Origin: Pseudomonas saponiphila | GTDB lineage: Bacteria > Pseudomonadota > Gammaproteobacteria > Pseudomonadales > Pseudomonadaceae | Assembly (NCBI RefSeq): GCF_900105185.1 | Contig: NZ_FNTJ01000001.1 | Coordinates: 1,661,501 to 1,725,500, forward strand | Length of the DNA stretch: 64,000 nucleotides | Direction of reading: 5' to 3' | Shown: piece by piece, positions 17,029-24,541 of the stretch | Layout of the letters: each line of letters starts with the position of its first letter | Position numbering within the stretch: the stretch's first letter is position 1 | The notes under the pieces: generated by a model | What the model saw: the letters and a program-made list of their open reading frames with translations, nothing else | The model's database searches: none | Told to the model about the DNA's origin: nothing | Made by a program: the position numbers and the translations under genes

Positions 17029-17164
17029 AGCGAGTACTCCTCAAGAGTTTTATTGTTTTTTCCAGAACCGGGCGTCAGAAGGTGGGCGACGGCTCTTTGA
17101 GGCAGGCAGGGCTTGCGGGGTTTGTTGACTTTCAGGTCAAGAACTCGCACGGGCGAATTATGCT

Positions 17165-17176
17165 TTTGTATACAAA
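17165..17176. promoter_or_regulatory. Palindromic operator TTTGTATACAAA upstream of the purine permease
   Basis: A perfect 12-base palindrome with the same core as the sites before puuE and uraH. On the minus strand it lies between TTGCTT and CATAAT, which are spaced like a sigma-70 promoter (16 bases). This position suits a repressor of the permease gene. Confidence 0.6.
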
Positions 17177-17315
17177 GAAAGCAAATAATGTTTTTGCTTT
17201 TGTGTGCGAAAAATCTGCGGGCGTGGCTATATACCGGCCCCTGGTTATGCCCTGGGGCCGACTGCCGTGTATGTGCGATGGACGCCGCCCGAGCGGACGG
17301 CGAGGCAGGGCGGGA

Positions 17316-17759
17316 TCAGTTGTCTGCGGTTTTTCCGGCCAGGGCCTGGTTCACCGCCAGCCAGCCGTCGACGGCGCTTTCTCCAGCTTCGCTGAAAGCG
17401 CGTTGCAGCAGCTTGACCTGTTCGCGGCGCAAAGCTTGTTCGAAACGCGAACCCTCGGCGCTCAGCTGCAACAGACGTTTTCGTTTGTCGCTGTCCGGAG
17501 CGACGCTGTCCACCAGGTGCATTTCCATGAGTTGGCGCAAGGGCGTGTTCAGCGCCTGCTTGCTCACACCCAACAGATTGAGCAGCTCTTTCACGCTCAG
17601 GCCCGGGTAGCGCGCGATGAAAAACACGATGCGTTGGTGCACGCGACTCAGGCCCCGGCGTTCGAGCATTTCGTCGGCCTTGGCGGTGAAGGCCTGATAA
17701 CCAAAGAAGAAAGCCTCCATGGCGGCCTGTTGCGAGGTCTGGTTTTTAAGGTCAAGCAT
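17316..17759 (-). CDS. MarR-family transcriptional regulator
   Basis: A 147-residue winged-helix dimeric regulator. The core reads LSRVHQRIVFFIARYPGLSVKELLNLLGVSKQAL in two parts (about residues 37-72), which is the DNA-binding helix-turn-helix. It is followed by the wing with DSDKRKRLLQL (about 88-99) and a C-terminal dimerisation helix. I chose ATG at 17759 (MLDLKNQ) because the family N-terminus begins just after it. There is no ribosome binding site, and the expected transcript start is very near, so it may be leaderless. It is divergent from the aminotransferase-GST pair and probably controls it and itself. The start codon lies inside one of two GTCAA-N5-TTGAC sites. Confidence 0.85.
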   Translation of the reverse strand: MLDLKNQTSQQAAMEAFFFGYQAFTAKADEMLERRGLSRVHQRIVFFIARYPGLSVKELLNLLGVSKQALNTPLRQLMEMHLVDSVAPDSDKRKRLLQLSAEGSRFEQALRREQVKLLQRAFSEAGESAVDGWLAVNQALAGKTADN

Positions 17760-17765
17760 ATTGAC
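17751..17765. promoter_or_regulatory. Operator 1, GTCAA-N5-TTGAC
   Basis: An inverted repeat whose right half TTGAC(G) is also a good -35 box for the plus-strand aminotransferase gene, with TAATTT 18 bases downstream. It covers the marR start codon. It matches operator 2 over 18 of 20 bases, including flanks GG-TCAAGCA and TTGACGTAT. Confidence 0.7.
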
Positions 17766-17792
17766 GTATCTGCGGAAGTCGGCGTAATTTCG

Positions 17793-17807
17793 GTCAAGCA
17801 GTTTGAC
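17793..17807. promoter_or_regulatory. Operator 2, GTCAA-N5-TTGAC
   Basis: The second copy of the repeat lies exactly 42 bases from the first, about four helical turns, on the same DNA face. Its left half read on the minus strand (TTGACC) could be the -35 box of marR. A dimer bound at each site would cover both promoters. Confidence 0.7.
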
Positions 17808-17841
17808 GTATTCTCCCCCTCCTTCGCTAGCGGTGATCTCC

Positions 17842-19008
17842 ATGGCTTTCTCCGAACGTGTATCGCGCCTCAAAAGCTCCCTGATCCGTGAAATCCTGGC
17901 AGCGGCCCAGCGCCCGGAAGTGATGTCGTTCGCTGGAGGCCTGCCGGCCGAAGTGATGCTGCCCAAGGTGCAGTGGCAAGACATGCCGCTGTCCATGGGG
18001 CAGTACGGCATGAGTGAAGGCGAGCCGCAGTTGCGCGAGGCCCTGGCGGCCGAGGCGCGCAGGCTGGGTGTGCCGTGTGAGGCGAGCCAGGTGCTGGTGG
18101 TCAGTGGCTCCCAGCAGACTCTTGATCTGGCGGCCAAGCTCTACATCGACAAGGGCACGCGGATCATGCTGGAGGCCCCGACCTATCTGGCGGCCCTGCA
18201 GATCTTCCAGCTGTTCGGTGCCGACTGCCTGACGGTGCCCCTGGAGGCTGACGGTCCGGACCTGGCGCAGATGCGTGCGGGCCTGGAGCAGCATCGTCCG
18301 GCCTTCGTCTACCTGATTCCGACGTTCCAGAACCCATCGGCGGTGCGTTATAGCGAGAGCAAGCGCACAGCCGTGGCGGCGTTGCTGGACGAGTTCGGGG
18401 TCACCCTGATCGAGGACGAGCCCTATCGCGAACTGTCTTTCGATGGTGGCAGTGCCACGCCGATTGTCAGTCGTCTGCAGAAGGCCAGCTGGATCTACAC
18501 TGGCACGGTGTCGAAAACCTTGCTCCCGGGATTGCGGGTCGGCTACCTGATTGCCAGTCCGGACCTGTTCCCCCATCTGTTGCGTTTGAAGCAGTCTGCT
18601 GACCTGCACACCAACCGCGTCGGCCAGTGGCAAGCCATGCAATGGATCGGCAGCCGGCAGTTCCAGGAACATCTGGACGCGCTGCGCGGTTTCTATCGCC
18701 AGCGACGGGATGCTTTCCAGGTGGCATTGCATCGTCATTTCGCCGATCTGGCAGATTGGCAGGTGCCCGAGGGCGGTCTGTTTTTCTGGTTGAGCTTGAA
18801 ACAGCCCTTGGATACCCGCACTTTGCTCCAGTCGGCGTTGGAGCAGGACGTGACTTTCATGCCCGGCGAACCGTTCTTCTCTGAGCCGGAACGCAATCAT
18901 GGGCATCTGCGGCTGAATTTCAGCCATATCGATCCGACGCGTCTGGACGAAGGCCTCAAGCGGCTGGCCACCGTGATACGTCAAGCACAGGCTGCACAGG
19001 CAGCCTAA
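17842..19008 (+). CDS. PLP-dependent class I/II aminotransferase
   Basis: A fold-type I aminotransferase of the 2-aminoadipate/KAT-II or MocR-catalytic type, moving an amino group between an unidentified donor and 2-oxo acids. Cofactor residues are visible: VSGSQQTLDLAAKL near residues 87-100 (phosphate pocket), the YLIPTFQNPS block near 157-166, EDEPYREL near 191-198, and the Schiff-base Lys K225 in GTVSKTLLPGLRVGY. It has no N-terminal helix-turn-helix, so it is the free enzyme. ATG at 17842 gives the family start (AFSERVSRLK). It is 10 bases from the GST gene and so is likely co-transcribed with it under the adjacent MarR protein. Confidence 0.9.
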   Translation: MAFSERVSRLKSSLIREILAAAQRPEVMSFAGGLPAEVMLPKVQWQDMPLSMGQYGMSEGEPQLREALAAEARRLGVPCEASQVLVVSGSQQTLDLAAKLYIDKGTRIMLEAPTYLAALQIFQLFGADCLTVPLEADGPDLAQMRAGLEQHRPAFVYLIPTFQNPSAVRYSESKRTAVAALLDEFGVTLIEDEPYRELSFDGGSATPIVSRLQKASWIYTGTVSKTLLPGLRVGYLIASPDLFPHLLRLKQSADLHTNRVGQWQAMQWIGSRQFQEHLDALRGFYRQRRDAFQVALHRHFADLADWQVPEGGLFFWLSLKQPLDTRTLLQSALEQDVTFMPGEPFFSEPERNHGHLRLNFSHIDPTRLDEGLKRLATVIRQAQAAQAA

Positions 19009-19018
19009 GGGGAGGGCC

Positions 19019-19621
19019 ATGTACAAAGTTTATGGCGATTACCGTTCGGGCAACTGCTACAAGATCAAGCTGATGCTCAATTTGCTGGGGCTGCCCTATG
19101 AATGGCAGGCGGTGGACATTCTCGGAGGCGACACCCAGACCGAGGCGTTCCTGGCGAAAAATCCCAACGGCAAGATTCCGGTGCTGGAGCTGGAGGACGG
19201 CACTTGTCTGTGGGAGTCCAACGCGATTCTCAACTTTCTCGCCGATGGCAGCGAGTTCCTGCCCAGTGAACCGCGCCTGCGCACCCAGGTTCTGCAGTGG
19301 CAATTCTTCGAGCAATACAGCCATGAGCCCTATATCGCCGTAGCGCGTTTTATCCAAGTCTACGAAGGCTTGCCCGAAGCGCGCCGGGAGGAATACCTGA
19401 AGTTGCACAAGCGTGGCTACAAGGCACTGGATGTGATGGAAAAGCAGCTGAGTCGCACGCCTTATCTGGTGGGCGAGCACTACTCCATTGCCGATATCGC
19501 GCTCTTTGCCTACACCCATGTGGCCCATGAAGGCGGCTTTGACCTGGCCCGATACCCAGGCATCCAGGCCTGGATCCAGCGAGTGCAGAGCCATCCGCGG
19601 CATGTCGGGATGTTCGATTGA
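19019..19621 (+). CDS. Glutathione S-transferase family protein
   Basis: A 200-residue cytosolic GST. The thioredoxin-like N-domain begins MYKVYGDYRSGNCYK with candidate catalytic Ser/Cys near residues 10-12. The cis-Pro motif NGKIPVLEL lies near 52-60 and ESNAILNFLA near 67-76. The helical C-domain contains YSIADIALFAYTH near 157-169. It conjugates or transfers glutathione, but the substrate is unknown. It is the second gene of the aminotransferase operon, 10 bases downstream, which suggests a detoxification or stress link for the MarR-controlled unit. Confidence 0.9.
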   Translation: MYKVYGDYRSGNCYKIKLMLNLLGLPYEWQAVDILGGDTQTEAFLAKNPNGKIPVLELEDGTCLWESNAILNFLADGSEFLPSEPRLRTQVLQWQFFEQYSHEPYIAVARFIQVYEGLPEARREEYLKLHKRGYKALDVMEKQLSRTPYLVGEHYSIADIALFAYTHVAHEGGFDLARYPGIQAWIQRVQSHPRHVGMFD

Positions 19622-19677
19622 GCGGACCTGGCCGGATCTGCAACTGACCCGGGACGGCTTCGTCCCGGGCAATGGCC

Positions 19678-20049
19678 TCAGGCCGCCGAGAAGCGCTGGT
19701 TCAGGTAATCGATGATCACCTTGGACTCGTACATCCAGGTGGTCTGGCCGTTCTCTTCGATCCGCAGGCACGGCACCTTGATCTTGCCGCCCTGTTCCAG
19801 CAGGGTCTGGCGATCCTGCTCGTTGTTCTTGGCGTCGCGCAGGGCCACCGGCACGTTCAGGCGGTGCAGGGTGCGGCGGGTCTTCACGCAAAACGGGCAG
19901 GCGTGGAACTGATACAGGGTCAGGCCCTTGGCGGCCGCTTCGACCTTCGCCTGAGCGGCAGCTGTGCGCTTCTGCTTGCGCGGACGGGTGATGAAGTCGA
20001 TGAAAATGATGAGTTGACCCAGGCCGACTCGCAGCGCTTTGACGATCAC
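19678..20049 (-). CDS. Glutaredoxin-like protein with N-terminal hydrophobic segment
   Basis: A 123-residue protein. An N-terminal hydrophobic stretch (VGLGQLIIFIDFIT, about residues 8-21) is followed by a basic Ala-rich linker (to about 42) and a glutaredoxin/GST-N fold with active site CPFC at 51-54. KVPCLRIEENG near residues 90-100 carries the cis-Pro position, and ESKVIIDYL follows near 108-116. It may be membrane-tethered with the redox domain in the cytosol. The role is reduction of disulphides or mixed glutathione disulphides by family. It lies between the GST gene (convergent) and folE (same strand). Confidence 0.85.
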   Translation of the reverse strand: MIVKALRVGLGQLIIFIDFITRPRKQKRTAAAQAKVEAAAKGLTLYQFHACPFCVKTRRTLHRLNVPVALRDAKNNEQDRQTLLEQGGKIKVPCLRIEENGQTTWMYESKVIIDYLNQRFSAA

Positions 20050-20106
20050 GGTATTGCCTCTTGCCCATGAATGAAGGGGCGGCAGCTTACCTGATTTTGC
20101 CGGGCG

Positions 20107-20134
20107 AAAAAAAACCGGCGATCATCGCCGGTTT
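20107..20134 (-). terminator. Intrinsic terminator after folE
   Basis: On the minus strand AAACCGGCGAT and ATCGCCGGTTT form a near-perfect hairpin continuing into a run of eight T, about 15 bases past the folE stop. Confidence 0.9.
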
Positions 20135-20149
20135 CTTGCTTGCCGCCTG

Positions 20150-20695
20150 TCACTTGATCAGGCTGAGGAACTCGCTGCGGGTCGCCGCATTCTCGCGGAA
20201 CTCACCCAGCATCACCGAGGTGATCATCGACGAGTTCTGCTTCTCCACGCCGCGCATCATCATGCACATGTGCTTGGCTTCGATCACCACGGCGACGCCC
20301 AGGGCACCGGTCACTTGCTGAACGGCGTCGGCGATCTGCCGGCTGAGGTTTTCCTGGATCTGCAGGCGACGGGCATACATGTCGACGATGCGCGCCACTT
20401 TCGACAGCCCCAGAACCTTGCCGCTGGGAATGTAGGCGACGTGCGCCTTGCCGATAAACGGCAGCAGGTGGTGTTCGCACAGCGAGTAGAGCTCGATGTC
20501 CTTGACCAGCACCATTTCGCTGTTGTCGGAGCTGAACAAGGCACCGTTGGTGACCTCTTCCAGGGTTTGGGCATAACCGCGGCAAAGGTACTGCATGGCT
20601 TTGGCGGCACGCTTGGGCGTGTCGAGCAGGCCCTCGCGGGAGACGTCCTCGCCCAATTGGCCGAGGATCGCGGTGTAATTCTGTTCCAGAGACAT
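20150..20695 (-). CDS. folE: GTP cyclohydrolase I FolE
   Basis: Converts GTP to 7,8-dihydroneopterin triphosphate, the first step of tetrahydrofolate and pterin synthesis. The zinc ligands C73 and H76 occur in [10 protein letters not shown] and C144 in [25 protein letters not shown] near residues 97-112 is the type I signature. The 181 residues form the compact bacterial version, acting as a toroidal decamer in the cytosol. The gene sits next to an Smr protein gene in an order I recall from the P. aeruginosa folE2-aroC region, so this may be one of two folE copies in the genome. Confidence 0.95.
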   Translation of the reverse strand: MSLEQNYTAILGQLGEDVSREGLLDTPKRAAKAMQYLCRGYAQTLEEVTNGALFSSDNSEMVLVKDIELYSLCEHHLLPFIGKAHVAYIPSGKVLGLSKVARIVDMYARRLQIQENLSRQIADAVQQVTGALGVAVVIEAKHMCMMMRGVEKQNSSMITSVMLGEFRENAATRSEFLSLIK

Positions 20696-20772
20696 GAAAC
20701 TACCTGTGGGATTTTACGCAAAGGGCAAGGGTACGGTGGCGGACACGACGCTGCAAGCGTGATGCAGCGGCT

Positions 20773-21330
20773 TTATTCGTCACGGCCTTCCATCATGGTG
20801 CGTTTGAGCATCACGTAAAGTGCACCGGTGCCACCGTGTTTGGCCTGGCATGAGGTGAAGCCCAGCACCTGTGGATGTTGGCGCAGCCAGGTGTTGACGT
20901 GGCTCTTGATCATGGGGCGCTTGCCGTCCAGGCGCACGGCCTTGCCGTGGGTGACGCGCACGCAGCGGATCTCGAAACGGGTGGCTTCGGCCAGAAATGC
21001 CCAGAGGGTTTCCCGGGCCTTTTCTACCGTCATGCCGTGCAGGTCGAGGCTGCCTTCGAAGGGTATCTGGCCGATTTTCAGCTTGCGCATCTGGCTTTCC
21101 TGGACCCCGTCGCGGGCCCACATCAGCTCATCTTCCGGTCCTACATCGATGACGAACTGGTCCGACAGCCCATCCACCGTAGTGGTTTCGCTGCGCACGG
21201 TGGCGGCCTGGCGCAGCTTGGCGATCTGCGCGCGGTCAGCCTTGGGTTTGCCTGTGTCGGCACGATCGTGCTTGATCGGCTTGACGCCGCGGATCTCGTT
21301 CTTGAACAGGGAAAAATCGTCGTCTTGCAT
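20773..21330 (-). CDS. Smr domain protein (MutS2-type endonuclease domain family)
   Basis: A 185-residue stand-alone Smr protein. The Smr core is in the C-terminal half: SLDLHGMTVEKAR near residues 95-107, a central VRVTHGKAV near 124-132, and GGTGALYVMLKR near 165-176. These are the LDxH, HGxG-like and GTGAL blocks that give Smr domains nicking activity. The third Gly of HGxG is replaced (HGKA), as in some YdaL/SmrA proteins. The charged N-terminal half (residues 1-80) is variable. It is upstream of folE on the same strand. Function in DNA or RNA cleavage is by homology. Confidence 0.88.
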   Translation of the reverse strand: MQDDDFSLFKNEIRGVKPIKHDRADTGKPKADRAQIAKLRQAATVRSETTTVDGLSDQFVIDVGPEDELMWARDGVQESQMRKLKIGQIPFEGSLDLHGMTVEKARETLWAFLAEATRFEIRCVRVTHGKAVRLDGKRPMIKSHVNTWLRQHPQVLGFTSCQAKHGGTGALYVMLKRTMMEGRDE

Positions 21331-21404
21331 GTCAGCCTCCGCGAAGGGCGGCTAGTTTACCCAACTCGGTAGATCTTCAGGCGTGCAAATCGCACCCAGA
21401 TTCG

Positions 21405-21725
21405 TCAGTCGTGTTTTTTCATCAGGTGCGGCGCCATGTTCAACGCCAGGGGCTGGCGCATGCGCCGCCGGCAACGCCGCCACAGGCGAACGCCGACATA
21501 CAGCAGCAACAGGCCAACCGTCAGAATCACCGCCGACCCCGCCGGGCTGGCATTGAGTTCTCCCAGCGCCGGAGCGCGGCCCAGCAGGCTGGCCGCACCC
21601 GCCATCGCCAGCAGTACGCCGAATGTCGCCAGCAATGCGGAGAATCCCGCCCCCAGGCGCAATCGCCAGTTTCGCGGGCTTCTGGGCCGCAACCGGCGTG
21701 CGTCAAAACCATCGGATATCTTCAT
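21405..21725 (-). CDS. Hypothetical two-helix membrane protein, 106 aa
   Basis: Not recognised. ATG at 21725 has an AAGG 7 bases upstream. The N-terminus is basic (DARRLRPRSPRNWRLR). Two membrane segments follow (about residues 27-48 and 63-83), the second ending in VGVRLWRRCRRRMR. The termini should both face the cytosol by the positive-inside rule. It lies between the Smr gene and a hydrolase gene on the same strand. Nothing indicates its role. Confidence 0.65.
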   Translation of the reverse strand: MKISDGFDARRLRPRSPRNWRLRLGAGFSALLATFGVLLAMAGAASLLGRAPALGELNASPAGSAVILTVGLLLLYVGVRLWRRCRRRMRQPLALNMAPHLMKKHD

Positions 21726-21854
21726 TCCGACCTTCCTCAATGGGTATCGGCCCTTCGACCGGGAGTTGACCGGGTGGTTCCTGAGGCTAGGGCAATTGCT
21801 GCAAATGCGAGGCGTTTATGGATGAGCGGCCCGGCAGCCGCTCATCAGGGCTGA

Positions 21855-22445
21855 TCAGATCAGGCTTGCGGTCTGGGCGAGGGTGGCGAAGTTGTCGGCC
21901 ATGATTGCCATTTCGGTCTGCTGAACATGCTCGGCGCTGAGGATGCCGCCCTTGTGGGGCAGGTCGCGGGTGGCGCAGGCGTCTTCCACCAGGGTGCAGC
22001 GGAAACCCAGGTTCTTGGCTGCTCGCACGGTGGTGCTGACACTGGAGTGGCTCATGAAACCGGCCACGATCAGGTCCAGGGAGCCGAGGTCTTGCAGGCG
22101 TTTTTCCAGCTCGGTGCCATGGAAGGCGCTGGGCAACAGCTTGCCAATGATGGTTTCGTCGCCTTGCGGCTCAAGGCCCGGGATGAACTCGCCGCGCTCG
22201 CCCTGGGGATCGAACAGGCCGCCGACGGTGCCGAGGTGGCGCACATGCACGATAGGCCGGCCGGCTGCCCGGGCCGCCACCAGCAGTTTACGGATATTGG
22301 CTACGGCCGCGTCCATGCCGGACAGGGCCAGGGGACCGCTGAGGTACTCTTTCTGGGCGTCGATGATCACAAGGGTCGCGTGGCTCAAATTGGCCGCGGC
22401 GTAACCACGACCGCTGAGTTGAAACATCGTCTTTGGAACGGACAT
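21855..22445 (-). CDS. Isochorismatase-like (cysteine hydrolase fold) protein lacking the catalytic Cys
   Basis: A 196-residue Rossmann-like hydrolase of the isochorismatase/nicotinamidase superfamily. The catalytic Asp lies in LVIIDAQKEYL (near residues 25-35) and the Lys in TIIGKLLPSAF (near 100-110). The nucleophile block normally reads G-x-x-T-x-x-C-V. Here it reads GFMSHSSV (near residue 133), so Ser stands in place of the usual Cys. The cis-peptide and RAAKNLGF positions are otherwise normal. Some isochorismatases such as PhzD also lack the Cys, so it may be a different hydrolase or a binding protein. ATG at 22445 has AGGAG 7 bases upstream. Confidence 0.85.
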   Translation of the reverse strand: MSVPKTMFQLSGRGYAAANLSHATLVIIDAQKEYLSGPLALSGMDAAVANIRKLLVAARAAGRPIVHVRHLGTVGGLFDPQGERGEFIPGLEPQGDETIIGKLLPSAFHGTELEKRLQDLGSLDLIVAGFMSHSSVSTTVRAAKNLGFRCTLVEDACATRDLPHKGGILSAEHVQQTEMAIMADNFATLAQTASLI

Positions 22446-22685
22446 TCTGGGGCTCCTGTGAGTGGGGCTTTTGCGACATTGTCCTCTGGCAGAGCGCTTC
22501 TGTGAATCGCTACTAACGTAAGGTGCGCCGTTGTTGGCCTGCAGCCTTGTCAAGAGGGGCAAGGTATTGACCTTTGAGCGGTAAAACCTGCGCGGCGGAC
22601 GATTGCCTGGCTACGGTTTTTCATTCGTCGTCGGCGGGCGCTTTGGCTGGTAGTATTGCCGGTCGTTTTGTCAGGAGTCTGTCCC

Positions 22686-23594
22686 GTGATCACTTCCCGC
22701 CTGCGCACCTTGCGCGACCATATCCGCTGGGCTGTCAGCCGCTTTCATGGGGAGGATCTGTTCTTCGGCCATGGCACTGACAATGCCTGGGACGAGGCCC
22801 GCCAACTGGTGCTCGGTGCCTTGCACCTGCCTTGGGAAATTGCCGACAGCTATCTGGACTGTGCTTTGGAAGAGGACGAGCTGGTCCATCTGCAGCACCT
22901 GCTCAAGCGCCGTATTGAAGAGCGGGTGCCCACGGCCTACCTGTTGGGCGAGGCCTGGTTCTGCGGCATGTCGTTCATTGTCGATGAGCGGGTGCTGATT
23001 CCCCGTTCCCCTATCGGCGAGCTGATCGAAAAACGCTTTGAACCCTGGCTGGGCAACGAGCCAGCGCGGATTCTCGACTTGTGTACCGGCTCCGGATGCA
23101 TCGGCATCGCCTGCGCCTACGAATTCCGCGACGCCGAAGTAGTGCTGGCCGACCTGTCCTTCGAAGCGCTGGAAGTGGCCAATCAGAACATCGAGCGCCA
23201 CGGCGTCGACGAGCGAGTGTTTACCGTTCAGGGCGATGGCTTCGATGGCTTGCCGGGGCAGCGCTTCGACTTGATCGTGTCCAACCCGCCTTATGTCGAT
23301 GCCGAAGACTTTGCCGACATGCCGGACGAGTACCAGCATGAGCCCGAACTGGGCCTGGCCTGTGGCGACGATGGCCTGAATCTGGTGCGCCGCATGCTCG
23401 CCGAAGCCGCCGATCATCTGACCGAGAAGGGGTTGCTGATCGTTGAAGTGGGCAACAGCCAGGTTCACGTCGAGGCGCTTTATCCGGAAGTGGATTTTGC
23501 CTGGCTCGACTTCGAGCGCGGTGGTCACGGCGTGTTCATGCTCACAGCGGAGCAGTGCCGCGAACATCAGGCGCTGTTTGCTTCTCGCGTTTGA
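22686..23594 (+). CDS. prmB: Ribosomal protein L3 glutamine methyltransferase PrmB
   Basis: Methylates the side-chain amide of a Gln in ribosomal protein L3 using S-adenosylmethionine. The SAM-binding motif [10 protein letters not shown] is at residues 131-140 and the catalytic NPPY at 190-193. The N-terminal helical substrate-binding domain and the 302-residue length match PrmB rather than PrmC. The start is GTG at 22686 with AGGAG about 8 bases upstream. In many gamma-proteobacteria prmB directly precedes aroC. Here two minus-strand genes lie between them. Confidence 0.95.
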   Translation: MITSRLRTLRDHIRWAVSRFHGEDLFFGHGTDNAWDEARQLVLGALHLPWEIADSYLDCALEEDELVHLQHLLKRRIEERVPTAYLLGEAWFCGMSFIVDERVLIPRSPIGELIEKRFEPWLGNEPARILDLCTGSGCIGIACAYEFRDAEVVLADLSFEALEVANQNIERHGVDERVFTVQGDGFDGLPGQRFDLIVSNPPYVDAEDFADMPDEYQHEPELGLACGDDGLNLVRRMLAEAADHLTEKGLLIVEVGNSQVHVEALYPEVDFAWLDFERGGHGVFMLTAEQCREHQALFASRV

Positions 23595-23604
23595 GTGATG
23601 GGCC

Positions 23605-23623
23605 GGCCCGCGTGATGCGGGCC
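23605..23623 (+). terminator. Hairpin after prmB
   Basis: GGCCCGC and GCGGGCC arms with a 5-base loop start about 10 bases past the prmB stop. Only two T follow, so its strength as a terminator is uncertain. It also sits between two convergent genes. Confidence 0.45.
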
Positions 23624-23651
23624 TTGACCTGAACAGTCAGCAGGATGCGCC

Positions 23652-24443
23652 TCAGCGGTGCGTCGCAATCCAGATCAGCAGCCCCGCCTGGAATACCGCG
23701 AAGGCCACCAGGCAGGTGATGGTGAAGCGCAGGCCGGTGTCTTCACGTTTGTACTTGGTGACTTTCTCTTCCTGCTTGCGCAGATTGACTTCCAGCTCCT
23801 CCAGGTTCTGTTCGGCCTGCTGGAGCATCTGCGCCGCTTCGAGTATTTCCACAAACTGCAGCTTCTCGGTGTTCCACTGGCTCAGCAACTCGCCGACCTG
23901 GACATCCTTGACGCTGCCCTTGAGGTGCTGGGCGTCGGCATACACCACATCGAAGCCCTGGGTGCGCAACACATGATCGCGACGCAGGCGGGTGTCTTCA
24001 TTGAGGGCGTCCTTGTTGGCGAGGTCGAAGCCGTCCACCCGGTAATGCGGCCACTTCTTTTGCGCCCACTGCGCGGCCTGGGCCAGCAGGAAGCGCCCGA
24101 TGCCCCGGTTCAGCGGTTCGATCTGCAGCCCGCCCTCGGGCTCGAAGTGCACCCGACGGGTGTCATGTTCGACCCAGACATCCAGGTGGTTCTGTTCCTT
24201 GCGCACCCGCTGACCGGGCAGGCGGATCGTCATGCGCAGCAGGCTGTGCTCTTTGTTGCTGCGTTCGGCATAACCGAATTCGACAAAGCGCAAAGGCCGC
24301 ACGCCGGTGGCGCGATCGGTCTTCAGGGGCGCCAGGCGCAGCATCTTGTGATGTTCGGCCTGAACATCCGCCCACGGCAACGGCGGTGCTTCCGGTGCGG
24401 CGGCTTCCTGCTCGGAGGCGGGTGAATTCGGGGTATCAGTCAT
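23652..24443 (-). CDS. Hypothetical protein with coiled coil and C-terminal membrane anchor, 263 aa
   Basis: I do not recognise a named function, though the position matches a conserved Pseudomonas hypothetical between prmB and aroC. Residues 1-30 are Ala/Pro/Glu-rich and probably disordered. Residues 31-180 form a compact domain with many charged and aromatic residues. A coiled coil follows (MLQQAEQNLEELEVNLRKQEE, about 205-226). One membrane segment near the end (TCLVAFAVFQAGLLIWIA, about 243-260) makes it a tail-anchored protein with a cytosolic body. ATG at 24443 (MTDTPNSP) is preferred over an in-frame codon 18 residues earlier. Confidence 0.75.
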   Translation of the reverse strand: MTDTPNSPASEQEAAAPEAPPLPWADVQAEHHKMLRLAPLKTDRATGVRPLRFVEFGYAERSNKEHSLLRMTIRLPGQRVRKEQNHLDVWVEHDTRRVHFEPEGGLQIEPLNRGIGRFLLAQAAQWAQKKWPHYRVDGFDLANKDALNEDTRLRRDHVLRTQGFDVVYADAQHLKGSVKDVQVGELLSQWNTEKLQFVEILEAAQMLQQAEQNLEELEVNLRKQEEKVTKYKREDTGLRFTITCLVAFAVFQAGLLIWIATHR

Positions 24444-24541
24444 AAGGGCAAGTCCTGTCCAATCGCTGCGCGCCGACAGCAATCGAACGGCCGGCAAAGG
24501 CTTATCGGCCGTTTTTTTCAGGACTGGAGGGTAAAAACAGC

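Noticed and set aside
15601..17100. A 499-codon plus-strand frame antisense to the purine permease
   Set aside because: Its translation is Gly/His/Gln/Asp-rich without motifs, and it mirrors a clearly real permease. High GC creates long shadow frames.
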